This document shows positions 6,832 to 14,851 of a stretch of 27,944 bases of DNA, piece by piece. The first letter of the stretch is position 1. Every line of letters starts with the position of its first letter. Source of the DNA: Lachnospiraceae bacterium UBA3814. Lineage in GTDB: Bacteria > Bacillota > Clostridia > Lachnospirales > Lachnospiraceae. A program made the translations under genes and the position numbers. Below the pieces are notes generated by a model. It searched no databases. It saw only the letters and a list, made by a program, of their open reading frames with translations, and was not told the DNA's origin. The stretch is taken from positions 66,460-94,403 of the forward strand of contig DFEA01000040.1 of assembly GCA_002368575.1 (NCBI GenBank), given 5' to 3'.

Positions 6832-9789
6832 TCACAGCACAAGGAACGCACCGGCGGGGATCATATACATCAGGATGACAAGGATCCCCCACAGGACCAG
6901 ATATGCCGGAGTAAGCCATTTTTCCGTATCCCTGCTCATTACCTCTAATTCCCTTTCCACGACGGTGATCCTTCGTTTCCTTATGACTATGATGGCGCCA
7001 AGCACCGATGCCGCCACTAAGGACAGCACTATGCCAAGTCCCATCCCGGAGGGGAAGAAGGACATCTCGTATTTATTTTCCCCTGTATACAGAGGAACGG
7101 CGGTGAACAGACCTCCATAGGAATACAGGATATCCGATTTCTTGCCGTTGACCTTAAGGCTCCAGCCCTCATCGAAGGCTATCGGAAGAAGCATAACCGT
7201 GCTTCCCGCCGCCTCAGACACCGATGCCTTAAAGGCTATGCTGCGTTTTCCTGCCTTGATATGACTGCTGTATTCGCCTGTCTCCTGCGCCGCTTCCCCG
7301 GTCTGCTCCACAAGCTCCAGGGCAGGCTCATTGTAGGCCGCGTAGGAATCGCAGAGAGCCTTCAGCCTGTCAAGATCCAGCTCAAAAAGGTTTACCGGAT
7401 AGTCCGGTCCCTTTTCCGTATCGACATCTACCGTCACCGTAACGGTCTCATCCTCATAGGTTCCGAGACAGATAACATTGTTATTAAAGTGAGCGGGGTA
7501 TGAAAGGTTCAGAGGCTCCTTTATCGAAGGAACCGGGATCTCCCTTAAGCCCCTGTCGTCGGAGACCGTAACGGTGATATTCTTATCCTCCATATCGGTC
7601 GTGGAGGAATTGAAATACAGGGTCTTTTTGCCCCTGACCTGTGCGTTTATAAGGTAGCGCTTTACCGTGGGGGAGACCTCGGTCACCGTGAGGCTGCTGT
7701 CCTCATCGATAAGCTGACCGTTTCTGACCTTAAAGACCGATATCTCCTGCTCGTACTCATTGTCCGCGCCGGTAAGGGCCCTGTACATCTGGTTCTGAAG
7801 GCTTACAGGGTTTCTGTTCTCAAGCTCCGAATCAAACATGGCATTTGAATACAGCACCACCCCGAAGGGCAGAAAATACCGGCACTTGTACCAGGTATAT
7901 TCCATGGTTTCCCCGGTATCGGCATCGACGACTATCTCCGCTGAAGCGACCTTCTTATAAAGCTCCTCATCCTGAGGCACGCAGGATATAACATCCCTTA
8001 TCCCGATGAGGGCGTCGGTAAAGGCTGTCCCTCCCGCATCCAGGATCCTGGTGAACTGAATGCTGTAGCCCCACTCCGAAGCGCTTTTCTGAAGGCTCCC
8101 CGGAATGATGTGGGTCCAGTTTGAAAGCGCGGGAGTCTCAAGGACAAGGCTGTAGTTGGCATTCAGGCTTTCATCGGGATTCTTTATCCTGTAGAGCCTC
8201 CCCTCCGGAAGCTCAAACTCCTTCCGCAGCTGCCTGCATATACTGATATAATCGTTCTCCTGCTCGGGTTCCTCCGCATACCCCGTGACAAAGGCGGGCT
8301 TGCCGTACATAAGGAAGCCGTAGCAGAGAAGCTCGGTGCAAAGTATCATTAGCGTCAGCGTATAATGTGCCCCGTTATCCCAGAAAAAGATGACGACATA
8401 GCCTGCAAAGCTTAAAAGCATCATGAGGGCGGTGATATGGAATACGCTCCTTAGCTCCATCCCGGGATGCCGTCCGTAGAGGAACACGAAGGCGGCAAAC
8501 AGGATACCCGAAATTACCAGCCCGTAGATCGCGTGCTTATCGGGCTTTTCGTCAAACATCCGCTCGGCATACATGCAGGCAAGCATGGCAAAGCAGAAAT
8601 TAATGATAAATCCGTTCCTTATGGGATACTGGATATAGGAGCCGAAATGCCAGCACAGGTTGATGCCCTCAACAAAAAGCTCCGCTGTCATAAGTATGAT
8701 GAGGCTTATGGAGAAGAACCTGAGCCTCCTGTTTTTCCATACCCGTATCAGTCCCGTGAAGATCACCGCAGAGGCAAAGGCGATATTGAAAAGGGTCCAC
8801 CATCTGGTCGTATAGGCGGGATTGGTCTGCCTGATTATCTCAATATATTTTTCTATTAAATTACCGCTTCCCGAATTCCCGTTTGCAAACCTTGAGGAGG
8901 CCAGGATCTGGCGAAGCTGCGGAATGACGATAAAGGAGGACAAAAGCAGGGAAAGCCCGGTGGAAAAGCCCAGCTCAAGCATATAGGTCCTTGTTCTTTT
9001 TTCCTTCGGAGCATAGAGCCTGTCGGCCAGGATCCTTAAGCCTGTATACAGGAATATGAACAGGATGATCACAAAGCCCAGATAAAAGCTGCTTATGACC
9101 GAAAGGGCAAGGGTGAGCACATAGCCCGTTATCCTCCCTCCATGCATCATCCTGTCGTAAAAATACATGATCAGCGGAAAAAATACCGCTATGTCCATCC
9201 ATTTGTTTTCCATATAAAGCATCAGGACAAAGCCGCAGAAGGCATAATTCACCGACAGGAAAACATTGAAGAAATACGGCGCCCTGAACCTTTTGGTCAG
9301 ATAAAAATACATCGTAAGGGTCATTCCCAGTATCTTTATCAGCTGGAAAAAGGACAGGCTCTCAAGAAGATAGTCCCTGGGAACCAGAAGAAAAAACAGG
9401 TTGAACGGACTGAGCCCGCTGCAGCCCGAGGTCACCACTGACATATTAAGCCCCAGGGCGGAATAGAAATTAAAGAAGAACGAGGTCTTCCCGTGGAGCA
9501 TATCATGGATATGATAATACAGAGGCGCGATCTGCTGGGACAGATCATAATAGTCTATGGTCTTATCCCCGAAGGGAAAAATATGCTTTGTAAACAGTAT
9601 GATGCAGTAAAGCACAAGGGTGATGAGCACAGGACACATATACCCGGGCATTTTCCCCGGGGCTTTTTCAGCAGCTCCTCCGCCCTCTGAGGGCACCTCT
9701 CCCCCTGTCTGGTCCCATGAGACAAGGCTTTTTTGAAGCTTCCCTCTTACAGAACTGACAAAAGATTTAAAATTACCGAAAAACCACAT
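6832..9789 (-). CDS. YfhO family membrane protein (GT-C glycosyltransferase)
   Basis: At 985 residues this is in the usual range for YfhO proteins. An N-terminal cytoplasmic stretch precedes about 12 helices (residues 50-500). The first outer loop shows the family pattern IFPFGDKTIDYYDLSQQ, then the segment FNFYSALGLNM with GCSGLSPFNL. A large extracytoplasmic domain follows (about 500-900), containing LKVNGKKSDILYSYGG, and there are two C-terminal helices. In Bacillus, YfhO transfers a sugar from an undecaprenyl-phosphate donor onto lipoteichoic acid, working with a CsbB-type donor synthase. Here the acceptor and donor are unknown, and no clear CsbB or GtcA gene is in the window. The ATG follows AAGGAGTTTTC. 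A palindrome fills the short gap from the deacetylase gene. Confidence 0.9.
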   Translation of the reverse strand: MWFFGNFKSFVSSVRGKLQKSLVSWDQTGGEVPSEGGGAAEKAPGKMPGYMCPVLITLVLYCIILFTKHIFPFGDKTIDYYDLSQQIAPLYYHIHDMLHGKTSFFFNFYSALGLNMSVVTSGCSGLSPFNLFFLLVPRDYLLESLSFFQLIKILGMTLTMYFYLTKRFRAPYFFNVFLSVNYAFCGFVLMLYMENKWMDIAVFFPLIMYFYDRMMHGGRITGYVLTLALSVISSFYLGFVIILFIFLYTGLRILADRLYAPKEKRTRTYMLELGFSTGLSLLLSSFIVIPQLRQILASSRFANGNSGSGNLIEKYIEIIRQTNPAYTTRWWTLFNIAFASAVIFTGLIRVWKNRRLRFFSISLIILMTAELFVEGINLCWHFGSYIQYPIRNGFIINFCFAMLACMYAERMFDEKPDKHAIYGLVISGILFAAFVFLYGRHPGMELRSVFHITALMMLLSFAGYVVIFFWDNGAHYTLTLMILCTELLCYGFLMYGKPAFVTGYAEEPEQENDYISICRQLRKEFELPEGRLYRIKNPDESLNANYSLVLETPALSNWTHIIPGSLQKSASEWGYSIQFTRILDAGGTAFTDALIGIRDVISCVPQDEELYKKVASAEIVVDADTGETMEYTWYKCRYFLPFGVVLYSNAMFDSELENRNPVSLQNQMYRALTGADNEYEQEISVFKVRNGQLIDEDSSLTVTEVSPTVKRYLINAQVRGKKTLYFNSSTTDMEDKNITVTVSDDRGLREIPVPSIKEPLNLSYPAHFNNNVICLGTYEDETVTVTVDVDTEKGPDYPVNLFELDLDRLKALCDSYAAYNEPALELVEQTGEAAQETGEYSSHIKAGKRSIAFKASVSEAAGSTVMLLPIAFDEGWSLKVNGKKSDILYSYGGLFTAVPLYTGENKYEMSFFPSGMGLGIVLSLVAASVLGAIIVIRKRRITVVERELEVMSRDTEKWLTPAYLVLWGILVILMYMIPAGAFLVL

Positions 9790-9811
9790 GAAAACTCCTT
9801 CTGCTCCCTGC

Positions 9812-9844
9812 CTGCGCCGATTTTTTTAGAAAATCGTGCGCTTA
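9812..9844 (-). repeat. Copy 1 of the palindromic repeat, after the deacetylase stop
   Basis: On the minus strand GCGCACGATTTT pairs with AAAATCGGCGC (9841..9814), giving 11 base pairs with one bulged A and a 5-base loop. It starts at the TAA stop of the deacetylase gene and fills most of the 52-base gap before YfhO. No T-run follows, so it is not a typical terminator; it may instead protect or punctuate the message. It shares both ends with the copy at 17521-17552. Confidence 0.65.
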
Positions 9845-10600
9845 CATTATACCGTGCAGCTGACCGAGAGCTTCATAAGCAGTCATGGGTAGCTCAGAGT
9901 CCGTAAGCTCTCCCCCGCTGTAGAGAGGATGAGCCATTATCTCAATATTTTCCGACATGCCAAGCCTTTCAAGCCTTGCCGGATCGTTCCCCGTAAATTC
10001 CATCAGGTCCTTAAAGGATCCGAAGTATCCTACCCGGTGAGGACAAAGCTTTTTTACTCCCCTGTTATAAAGCCCCTTGTATATCCTGTTTAATATACTG
10101 CCTCCGCGATACAGATTTCTGCTCAACCTTATGTAGGTAAAGCCGAACTCGCCGCATAATCTTTTAAGTGCCAGAAACACCGGATAATTCGTGTGTACAT
10201 GGTGATGCGAGTCTATATGAAGCTCTGAAAACCCAAGCTCTGAAAACCTTTTGAGCTGAGCCCTGAACTCTCCCTCTATCTGGCTGATGCTCAGACTGTC
10301 CATATACAGCCTGTATTTTGTATTGTGGTAAAAGGCCGCGTTAAACCTGCCGTCGGCCGAACAGATGAGAGGATTCCCCCGTATCTCCCGACTCAGGGGA
10401 AAGCCCTCCGTAAGGTTCAAGTGAAGCCCTACCCTGTCGCGAAAGCCGTTTTTTTCCGACAGCTCAAAGGCCTGAGCGGCCGCCTCCATGTTTACCATAA
10501 CAGTGGTATGGTCTGTATATCCCTTTTCGAACGCTTCGCATATGGCACGGTTTGTCTCACTGTTCCTCCCGAAGTCATCCGCGTTTACAAAAAAAGGCAT
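9842..10600 (-). CDS. YdjC/ChbG-type carbohydrate deacetylase
   Basis: This is a 252-residue protein of the YdjC/ChbG/HpnK family of metal-dependent deacetylases, which remove acetyl groups from N-acetylated sugars. The conserved NADDFG is at residues 7-12, with the catalytic and metal aspartates at 9 and 10. HLNLTEG lies near 60, and HIDSHHHVHT near 130 supplies metal-binding histidines. The length matches the family. The start is ATG 10600 with AGGGGATC just upstream, 6 bases after the dehydrogenase stop. In a polysaccharide locus it probably de-N-acetylates a HexNAc residue of the polymer or of a lipid-linked intermediate. There is no signal peptide, so the substrate should be met in the cytoplasm. 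The substrate itself is inference. Confidence 0.88.
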   Translation of the reverse strand: MPFFVNADDFGRNSETNRAICEAFEKGYTDHTTVMVNMEAAAQAFELSEKNGFRDRVGLHLNLTEGFPLSREIRGNPLICSADGRFNAAFYHNTKYRLYMDSLSISQIEGEFRAQLKRFSELGFSELHIDSHHHVHTNYPVFLALKRLCGEFGFTYIRLSRNLYRGGSILNRIYKGLYNRGVKKLCPHRVGYFGSFKDLMEFTGNDPARLERLGMSENIEIMAHPLYSGGELTDSELPMTAYEALGQLHGIM

Positions 10601-10606
10601 GATCCC

Positions 10607-11926
10607 CTATAATCTCCAGTACAGGTACCCTTGTGCAAGTATCTCATCTTTCTCAAGCACCGATTTTATATCTATGATGACCCTTTCGGAATTGGGCGAC
10701 TGCCCGAAAAAGGCGGCCCATTCCTTAAGCCCTCTCTCCCTGTATTCCTTGTGCGCAACGCTTATTACAATGCAGTCGGCGTCCCTTACGGCTCCCTCAT
10801 CCGTGAGCTCATAACCGTAATTGGCGTAAAACTCCGTTCTGTCCGCCCATTTATCGGAAAGCACGGGATTTATCCCGTAGGCCTCAAGATATCTTACGAT
10901 GTCTATGATCTTTGAATTCCTTACATCGGGACAGTTTTCCTTAAAGGTCACCCCGAAAAACACGACCCTTGAATTCTTCACGCTTTTCCCGGAAAGCACC
11001 AGCTGCTTTATTATGTTCTCCCCGACGAAGGCGGGCATATCGTCATTGATCTGGCGCCCTGCGGTAATAAGCCTTGAATGGTACCCTAGCTTTTCCGCCT
11101 CATAGATAAAATAATAAGGATCCACCCCGATGCAGTGTCCGCCCACAAGCCCTGGCTTAAAGCCCAGAGCGTTCCATTTGGTATCCATCGCATCGATAAC
11201 TTCCTTGGTGTCTATGCCCATTCTGTCAAAGGCCATGGCCAGCTCGTTTATAAAGGCTATATTGATGTCCCTCTGGGAATTCTCCACCACCTTTGCGGCC
11301 TCCGCGACCTTTATGGAGCCGGCCCGGTGGACGCCCGCTTCTATTATGAGGCCGTAGACCCCGGCTATGTCCTCAAGGGTATCCTCATCCATTCCGGAGA
11401 CCACCTTTTTTATGTTTTCGAGCCTGTGCAGCTTATCTCCGGGGTTTATCCTTTCCGGAGAATACCCCACCTTAAAATCGGTACCGCATTTTAAGCCCGA
11501 TTCCTTCTCAAGGATGGGGACGCAGACATCCTCTGTGACGCCGGGATAAACCGTCGACTCATAGACAACGATCGAGCCCCTTGTAAGATTCTGTCCGAGG
11601 AGACGGCTTGCGGACTCCACGGGACTTAAGTCCGGTGTCTTGTCCTGATTGACCGGCGTGGGGACAGCCACGATATAAAACACTGCCTCCCGAAGCCTTG
11701 AGGGGTCGTCCGTGAAATCCACCGTTGTTTCGGATATCACCCTGTCGCCCACCTCAGCCGTGGGATCCTTTCCTTCCTTATATTTCCTTATCTTCTCGCT
11801 GTTAAGATCAAAGCCTATGACCGCCGTTTTTTTGGCAAAGGCGACCGCAAGAGGCATTCCCACGTAACCGAGTCCTATTACGGCAAGCTTTTCCTTTTTA
11901 TCCCTTATGGCTTCAAATAAACTCAT
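10607..11926 (-). CDS. Nucleotide-sugar dehydrogenase, TviB/WbpO type (UDP-HexNAc 6-dehydrogenase)
   Basis: This 439-residue enzyme oxidises the C6 hydroxyl of a UDP-sugar to a carboxylate with two NAD molecules. The Rossmann motif GLGYVG is at residues 18-23, SPERINPGD near 156, K212 and N216 in AAKVVEN, and the catalytic cysteine is C265 in GGHCIGVDPYY. FKENCPDVRN in the C-terminal UDP-binding domain also matches TviB, WbpO and Cap5L, so UDP-GlcNAc or UDP-GalNAc is a likelier substrate than UDP-glucose. The product would be a UDP-N-acetylhexosaminuronic acid, a common acidic capsule sugar. It is the first gene of the left operon, after a promoter at about 11994-12022. No epimerase partner is seen. 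Confidence 0.93.
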   Translation of the reverse strand: MSLFEAIRDKKEKLAVIGLGYVGMPLAVAFAKKTAVIGFDLNSEKIRKYKEGKDPTAEVGDRVISETTVDFTDDPSRLREAVFYIVAVPTPVNQDKTPDLSPVESASRLLGQNLTRGSIVVYESTVYPGVTEDVCVPILEKESGLKCGTDFKVGYSPERINPGDKLHRLENIKKVVSGMDEDTLEDIAGVYGLIIEAGVHRAGSIKVAEAAKVVENSQRDINIAFINELAMAFDRMGIDTKEVIDAMDTKWNALGFKPGLVGGHCIGVDPYYFIYEAEKLGYHSRLITAGRQINDDMPAFVGENIIKQLVLSGKSVKNSRVVFFGVTFKENCPDVRNSKIIDIVRYLEAYGINPVLSDKWADRTEFYANYGYELTDEGAVRDADCIVISVAHKEYRERGLKEWAAFFGQSPNSERVIIDIKSVLEKDEILAQGYLYWRL

Positions 11927-11993
11927 CAGTCTCCCGCTCCGGCAGAGCTACAGTTAACGAAACGGCTCCGTTTCCTGTGCCTTTAATTTAATG

Positions 11994-12022
11994 ATTATAA
12001 TACATCCCGGCTATTATTTCCA
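11994..12022 (-). promoter_or_regulatory. Sigma-70/SigA-type promoter for the left operon
   Basis: On the minus strand a TGGAAA -35 element (12022..12017) is followed after exactly 17 bases by a perfect TATAAT -10 (11999..11994). It lies between the terminator of the small peptide gene and the nucleotide-sugar dehydrogenase start at 11926, leaving an untranslated leader of about 60 bases. This gives the left operon its own entry point, independent of the right operon. No operator repeat is obvious. Confidence 0.7.
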
Positions 12023-12050
12023 GTATGATATTACTGCGGCCTCATCACAC

Positions 12051-12092
12051 CGCAAACAAAAAGGCTATGGATCCTTTTACGGATCATAGCCT
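12051..12092 (-). terminator. Intrinsic terminator after the double-glycine peptide gene
   Basis: On the minus strand AGGCTATGATCC (12092..12081) pairs with GGATCCATAGCCT (12074..12062) around a 6-base loop, with a single bulged base in the stem. TTTTGTTTG follows. It begins 27 bases after the TGA stop of the 91-residue gene and before the next promoter, so the peptide is transcribed as its own short message. Confidence 0.85.
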
Positions 12093-12118
12093 CTTGTTTC
12101 ACCCGATATACTGAATGT

Positions 12119-12394
12119 TCAGATACCAAAGGGATTTGAAGGGATGAGCTGTGCCTCCTGAAGCTCCTTGATGGTCACATCCTTAATATATGCCTCAGGA
12201 TTTCCCTGTGTATGAGCGTAATGGCTCTTTAAGCTGTTCCACTGTCCCGCCGTAAGCACTACCGATGTACCGGTCTTATCGGTAAAGGTCACATTGCCAT
12301 TATCATCGACCGGATATCCGTAGGAGGTTGTTCCAACCACTCTTCCTCCGCTGACCCCTTTAAGCTCGTCATCGTTTATTGCATTAACCGCCAT
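12119..12394 (-). CDS. Small secreted protein with double-glycine (bacteriocin-type) leader
   Basis: This 91-residue protein starts with a 17-residue leader ending in DELKGVSGG. The pattern fits the double-glycine leader recognised by peptidase-containing ABC transporters: E at -8, L at -7, V at -4 and GG at -2/-1. Cleavage would release a 74-residue core starting RVVGTTSYGYP. The core has no cysteine and no long hydrophobic helix. It is polar and contains VDDNGNVTFTDKTGT and GQWNSLKSHYAHTQ, so it does not look like a classical pore-forming class II bacteriocin. The start is ATG 12394 behind AAGGAGA (12401-12407). It has its own promoter and terminator and is monocistronic. No transporter, immunity or modification gene is adjacent. 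A secreted signalling or surface-acting peptide is possible, but the function is unknown. Confidence 0.85.
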   Translation of the reverse strand: MAVNAINDDELKGVSGGRVVGTTSYGYPVDDNGNVTFTDKTGTSVVLTAGQWNSLKSHYAHTQGNPEAYIKDVTIKELQEAQLIPSNPFGI

Positions 12395-12400
12395 TTTTGA

Positions 12401-12407
12401 TCTCCTT
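12401..12407 (-). promoter_or_regulatory. Strong ribosome binding site of the double-glycine peptide
   Basis: AAGGAGA on the minus strand lies 6 bases before ATG 12394. It is a near-perfect Shine-Dalgarno sequence, among the best in the window, and fixes the start that places the leader correctly. Confidence 0.85.
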
Positions 12408-12446
12408 CCTTTATTAATTACTTATTGACTTGTTTTCATACATTGT

Positions 12447-12475
12447 ATTATACGTTCCTCAAACAAAAATGGCAA
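12447..12475 (-). promoter_or_regulatory. Near-consensus promoter of the double-glycine peptide
   Basis: On the minus strand TTGCCA (12475..12470, five of six matches to TTGACA) is followed after 17 bases by a perfect TATAAT (12452..12447). It begins 18 bases after the stop of the upstream 548-residue membrane protein and leaves a leader of about 45 bases before ATG 12394. It is the strongest promoter by eye in the window, suggesting the peptide is expressed more than its neighbours. Confidence 0.8.
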
Positions 12476-12493
12476 AAAAATTTTCATGACAGT

Positions 12494-14140
12494 TTACCCG
12501 CCCAACCGAAGCATTTTCTGCATAAGTGTAAACACTATGAGGGGGACCACCTGAAAAAGCACGCGATTTCCCGAATCCCCGACATTATCCTGAAGAGGAT
12601 CCCCTCTTGCAAAGCTTACAGCCAGTGTCAGCAGTATATAGGCCGCCACAAAGGAGTCCACGGCGGAAAGCCCCGGCCTTTCCCCGTCGATAATATCACA
12701 CACGATAATGATGATCACCGCGCTGAGAACGAATACAGGAAATACCCCCCACCCCGACATCCCGGTAAGATTTTTGAAAAAGGCCTCGACATCCTGTGTA
12801 AACAGTGTTCTGTCCTTAAGGAAAAGAAGGAGGTTTAAGACGGCAAGCCCGACAGGCAGTATCCGCTTCATATTCCTGTCGCAGAAAGCTGTGAGCTTCC
12901 CCTCCGGCAGGACAAAATAGAACAGGACAAGGAGCATCGCGGCCATCTGAAGGGCAGCCTTTGTTTCATTCAGAAAGGTATAGGGAGCGTCAACCGTCAG
13001 AAAGACAAAAACCCTGTAATAATACATTCCGTAGAGAAGGCTGCAGGGAATGAGCACAAGGCAGGCAAGCACCCTCATGGTCCCCCGCGGGATCACTCTT
13101 AACACCCTGTCCTTATCCTTTTCCCGCGGCTGTACGCAAAAGGACAGCATAACGCAGAACAGAAGGATAAGAAGAGCCACCGCCATCCCCTCCATCCTGA
13201 AAAACGAAAGTGTGACGAAAAGCAGGGCAAGGACCGGCAGGTCTTCCGGCGTTTTTTCCCCCGAGCGTGTGAAGCAGTAATATGCCATAAACACACCTAT
13301 GAAAAGGAATTCCATAAAATACATATTGGACATCGCCCATTTGGATATAATGAGGAAGGGCTGGGCCGTAACAAGGAGCATAAGGCCTGTAAGGACCCTG
13401 TCAAGACAGGTCCGCCCGCAGATCATGCCCCTCTGTCCCCTTGCCGTATCGTAAAGAGCAAAGGAGAAAATTATCAGAAAATTGATATTTAACGCAGTCT
13501 GGAGCCCAAAGGATTCATTAAAGCCGAACATAAACGGAAGGGTCCCGAAAAGAGCCGACCCCGGGGCCACATCCGTAAGAAAGGTATCGTAGCTGCTCTT
13601 AAGGAAGCCGTATTTTACCAGCGCTCTTGAGTAAAGCGAGTAATGGTACATGGAGTCATTGGATACGGTAACGGATATAAATCCGCTCGTCGCAATCAGG
13701 GCTGCAGCCAGAACGAGGGCTGTGACGGATAAAAGAAACCGGACGGAGGGCAGCTTAATATACAAAAGGTACGCCCTTTCAGCACCTGAATACTCCTTTA
13801 TGCGGGAGAGCCCTTTACTGCTCCCCGGGGCAGCAGAAATGCTTCTCCTTAAAAGCACCGACATAAGGTATGAAACAGAAAGCAGCAGAAAAACGGTGAT
13901 CAGAATATTTACATGGGTAAGCCTTATATGAAAAACCAGCAGAAACATTCCCGAAAGGATGTAGAGGCAAAGCCCGCAGGGATAGGACAGCAGCACAAAG
14001 GCCGCATCGCTTAAGCTCCTTTTTACGAGCAGGATAAAAACGAGCCCCAGAAAAAATAACGCTGTTATTGTAAGCGCCTGGGCCGTAAAATATTCAGCTT
14101 TATATTCCTTAAGGAAGCCTGAAAGCCACTCCTCCATCAC
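12494..14140 (-). CDS. Large multi-pass membrane protein (possible polymerase or GT-C enzyme)
   Basis: This 548-residue integral membrane protein has about 13 predicted helices and little soluble sequence. A loop after the fifth helix contains VSNDSMYHYSLYSRALVKYG near residues 155-175 and SSYDTFLTDVAPGS, which is the most conserved-looking hydrophilic part. The start is taken as GTG 14140, which overlaps the previous stop as GTGA and has AGGAG 8 bases upstream; ATG 14137 is the next codon. It is last in the right operon, beside a Wzx flippase, and the operon has no other clear Wzy. A Wzy-like polymerase or a GT-C glycosyltransferase is therefore plausible. No named family is recognised. Confidence 0.75.
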   Translation of the reverse strand: MMEEWLSGFLKEYKAEYFTAQALTITALFFLGLVFILLVKRSLSDAAFVLLSYPCGLCLYILSGMFLLVFHIRLTHVNILITVFLLLSVSYLMSVLLRRSISAAPGSSKGLSRIKEYSGAERAYLLYIKLPSVRFLLSVTALVLAAALIATSGFISVTVSNDSMYHYSLYSRALVKYGFLKSSYDTFLTDVAPGSALFGTLPFMFGFNESFGLQTALNINFLIIFSFALYDTARGQRGMICGRTCLDRVLTGLMLLVTAQPFLIISKWAMSNMYFMEFLFIGVFMAYYCFTRSGEKTPEDLPVLALLFVTLSFFRMEGMAVALLILLFCVMLSFCVQPREKDKDRVLRVIPRGTMRVLACLVLIPCSLLYGMYYYRVFVFLTVDAPYTFLNETKAALQMAAMLLVLFYFVLPEGKLTAFCDRNMKRILPVGLAVLNLLLFLKDRTLFTQDVEAFFKNLTGMSGWGVFPVFVLSAVIIIIVCDIIDGERPGLSAVDSFVAAYILLTLAVSFARGDPLQDNVGDSGNRVLFQVVPLIVFTLMQKMLRLGG

Positions 14141-14847
14141 CGAACGTTCTCCTCATAGTAAGCCTTTGTCATAACATAAAAGTTATCCCCCTCCGGAAGC
14201 TCCTCCGGATTTTCCCATAAGACCACCAGCTCATCGGAGGAGCCTATGTCCTTCCCCTCAGAGTCCTCGGAGATATTCAGGTATACGGCTATCTCCGGAA
14301 GGTAATCGCAATAATACCAGTAATAATTAAAGAAATTTCCTATTTCATCCTTAAATTTCGAGCAGATGAAGGAATACCTGAACATATCATTTGCGGGGCC
14401 GAGCCTTTCAAAATCCTTTTTCCCTTCATCGGAAAGCATTGTCCCGTTCATCCCCTCGTCCTTTACGACCTCAGCGCCTGCAAGCCTTAAGTAATTTAAG
14501 TCATTAGCCGCGTGGTAAAAACCGTAAAGCCAGTTTTTCCCGTACTTTTCGGCCTCTTCAAAGTCCTCAAACCTGTCGTCCTTCGTATAAACAGTCTTAC
14601 CCTGAAGGATCAGGGGAAGAAGGCTGTCCGGATATTCCCCGCTCTCAAGGAACTCCCTCTGGAAAAAGCTCTGATCTGTCGGTCTGTAGAAATCGACTAT
14701 CGTGCCCGCGAACCTGAAGTTATAAAAGGCGCTGAACAGGATAACGATAATAAGATACCCCGCGATCACCTGTCTCCTGTATTCCTTTTTAAGCACAAGC
14801 AAAACGCAGACCAAAACGGTAACAGCGCCGATAAATACTGCCTTCAT
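14137..14847 (-). CDS. Membrane-anchored protein with extracytoplasmic domain, unknown function
   Basis: This 236-residue protein has two membrane segments in the first 45 residues and then about 190 soluble residues rich in acidic and aromatic amino acids, including FNYYWYYCDYLPE near residue 170. The soluble part should face outwards. It overlaps the following 548-residue membrane gene by 4 bases, so the two are probably made together and may form one complex. The arrangement resembles the C-terminal outer domain of large membrane glycosyltransferases encoded separately. No catalytic motif or family is recognised. The ribosome binding site is weak (AAGG about 10 bases upstream of ATG 14847). 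Confidence 0.7.
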   Translation of the reverse strand: MKAVFIGAVTVLVCVLLVLKKEYRRQVIAGYLIIVILFSAFYNFRFAGTIVDFYRPTDQSFFQREFLESGEYPDSLLPLILQGKTVYTKDDRFEDFEEAEKYGKNWLYGFYHAANDLNYLRLAGAEVVKDEGMNGTMLSDEGKKDFERLGPANDMFRYSFICSKFKDEIGNFFNYYWYYCDYLPEIAVYLNISEDSEGKDIGSSDELVVLWENPEELPEGDNFYVMTKAYYEENVR

Positions 14848-14851
14848 ATTT

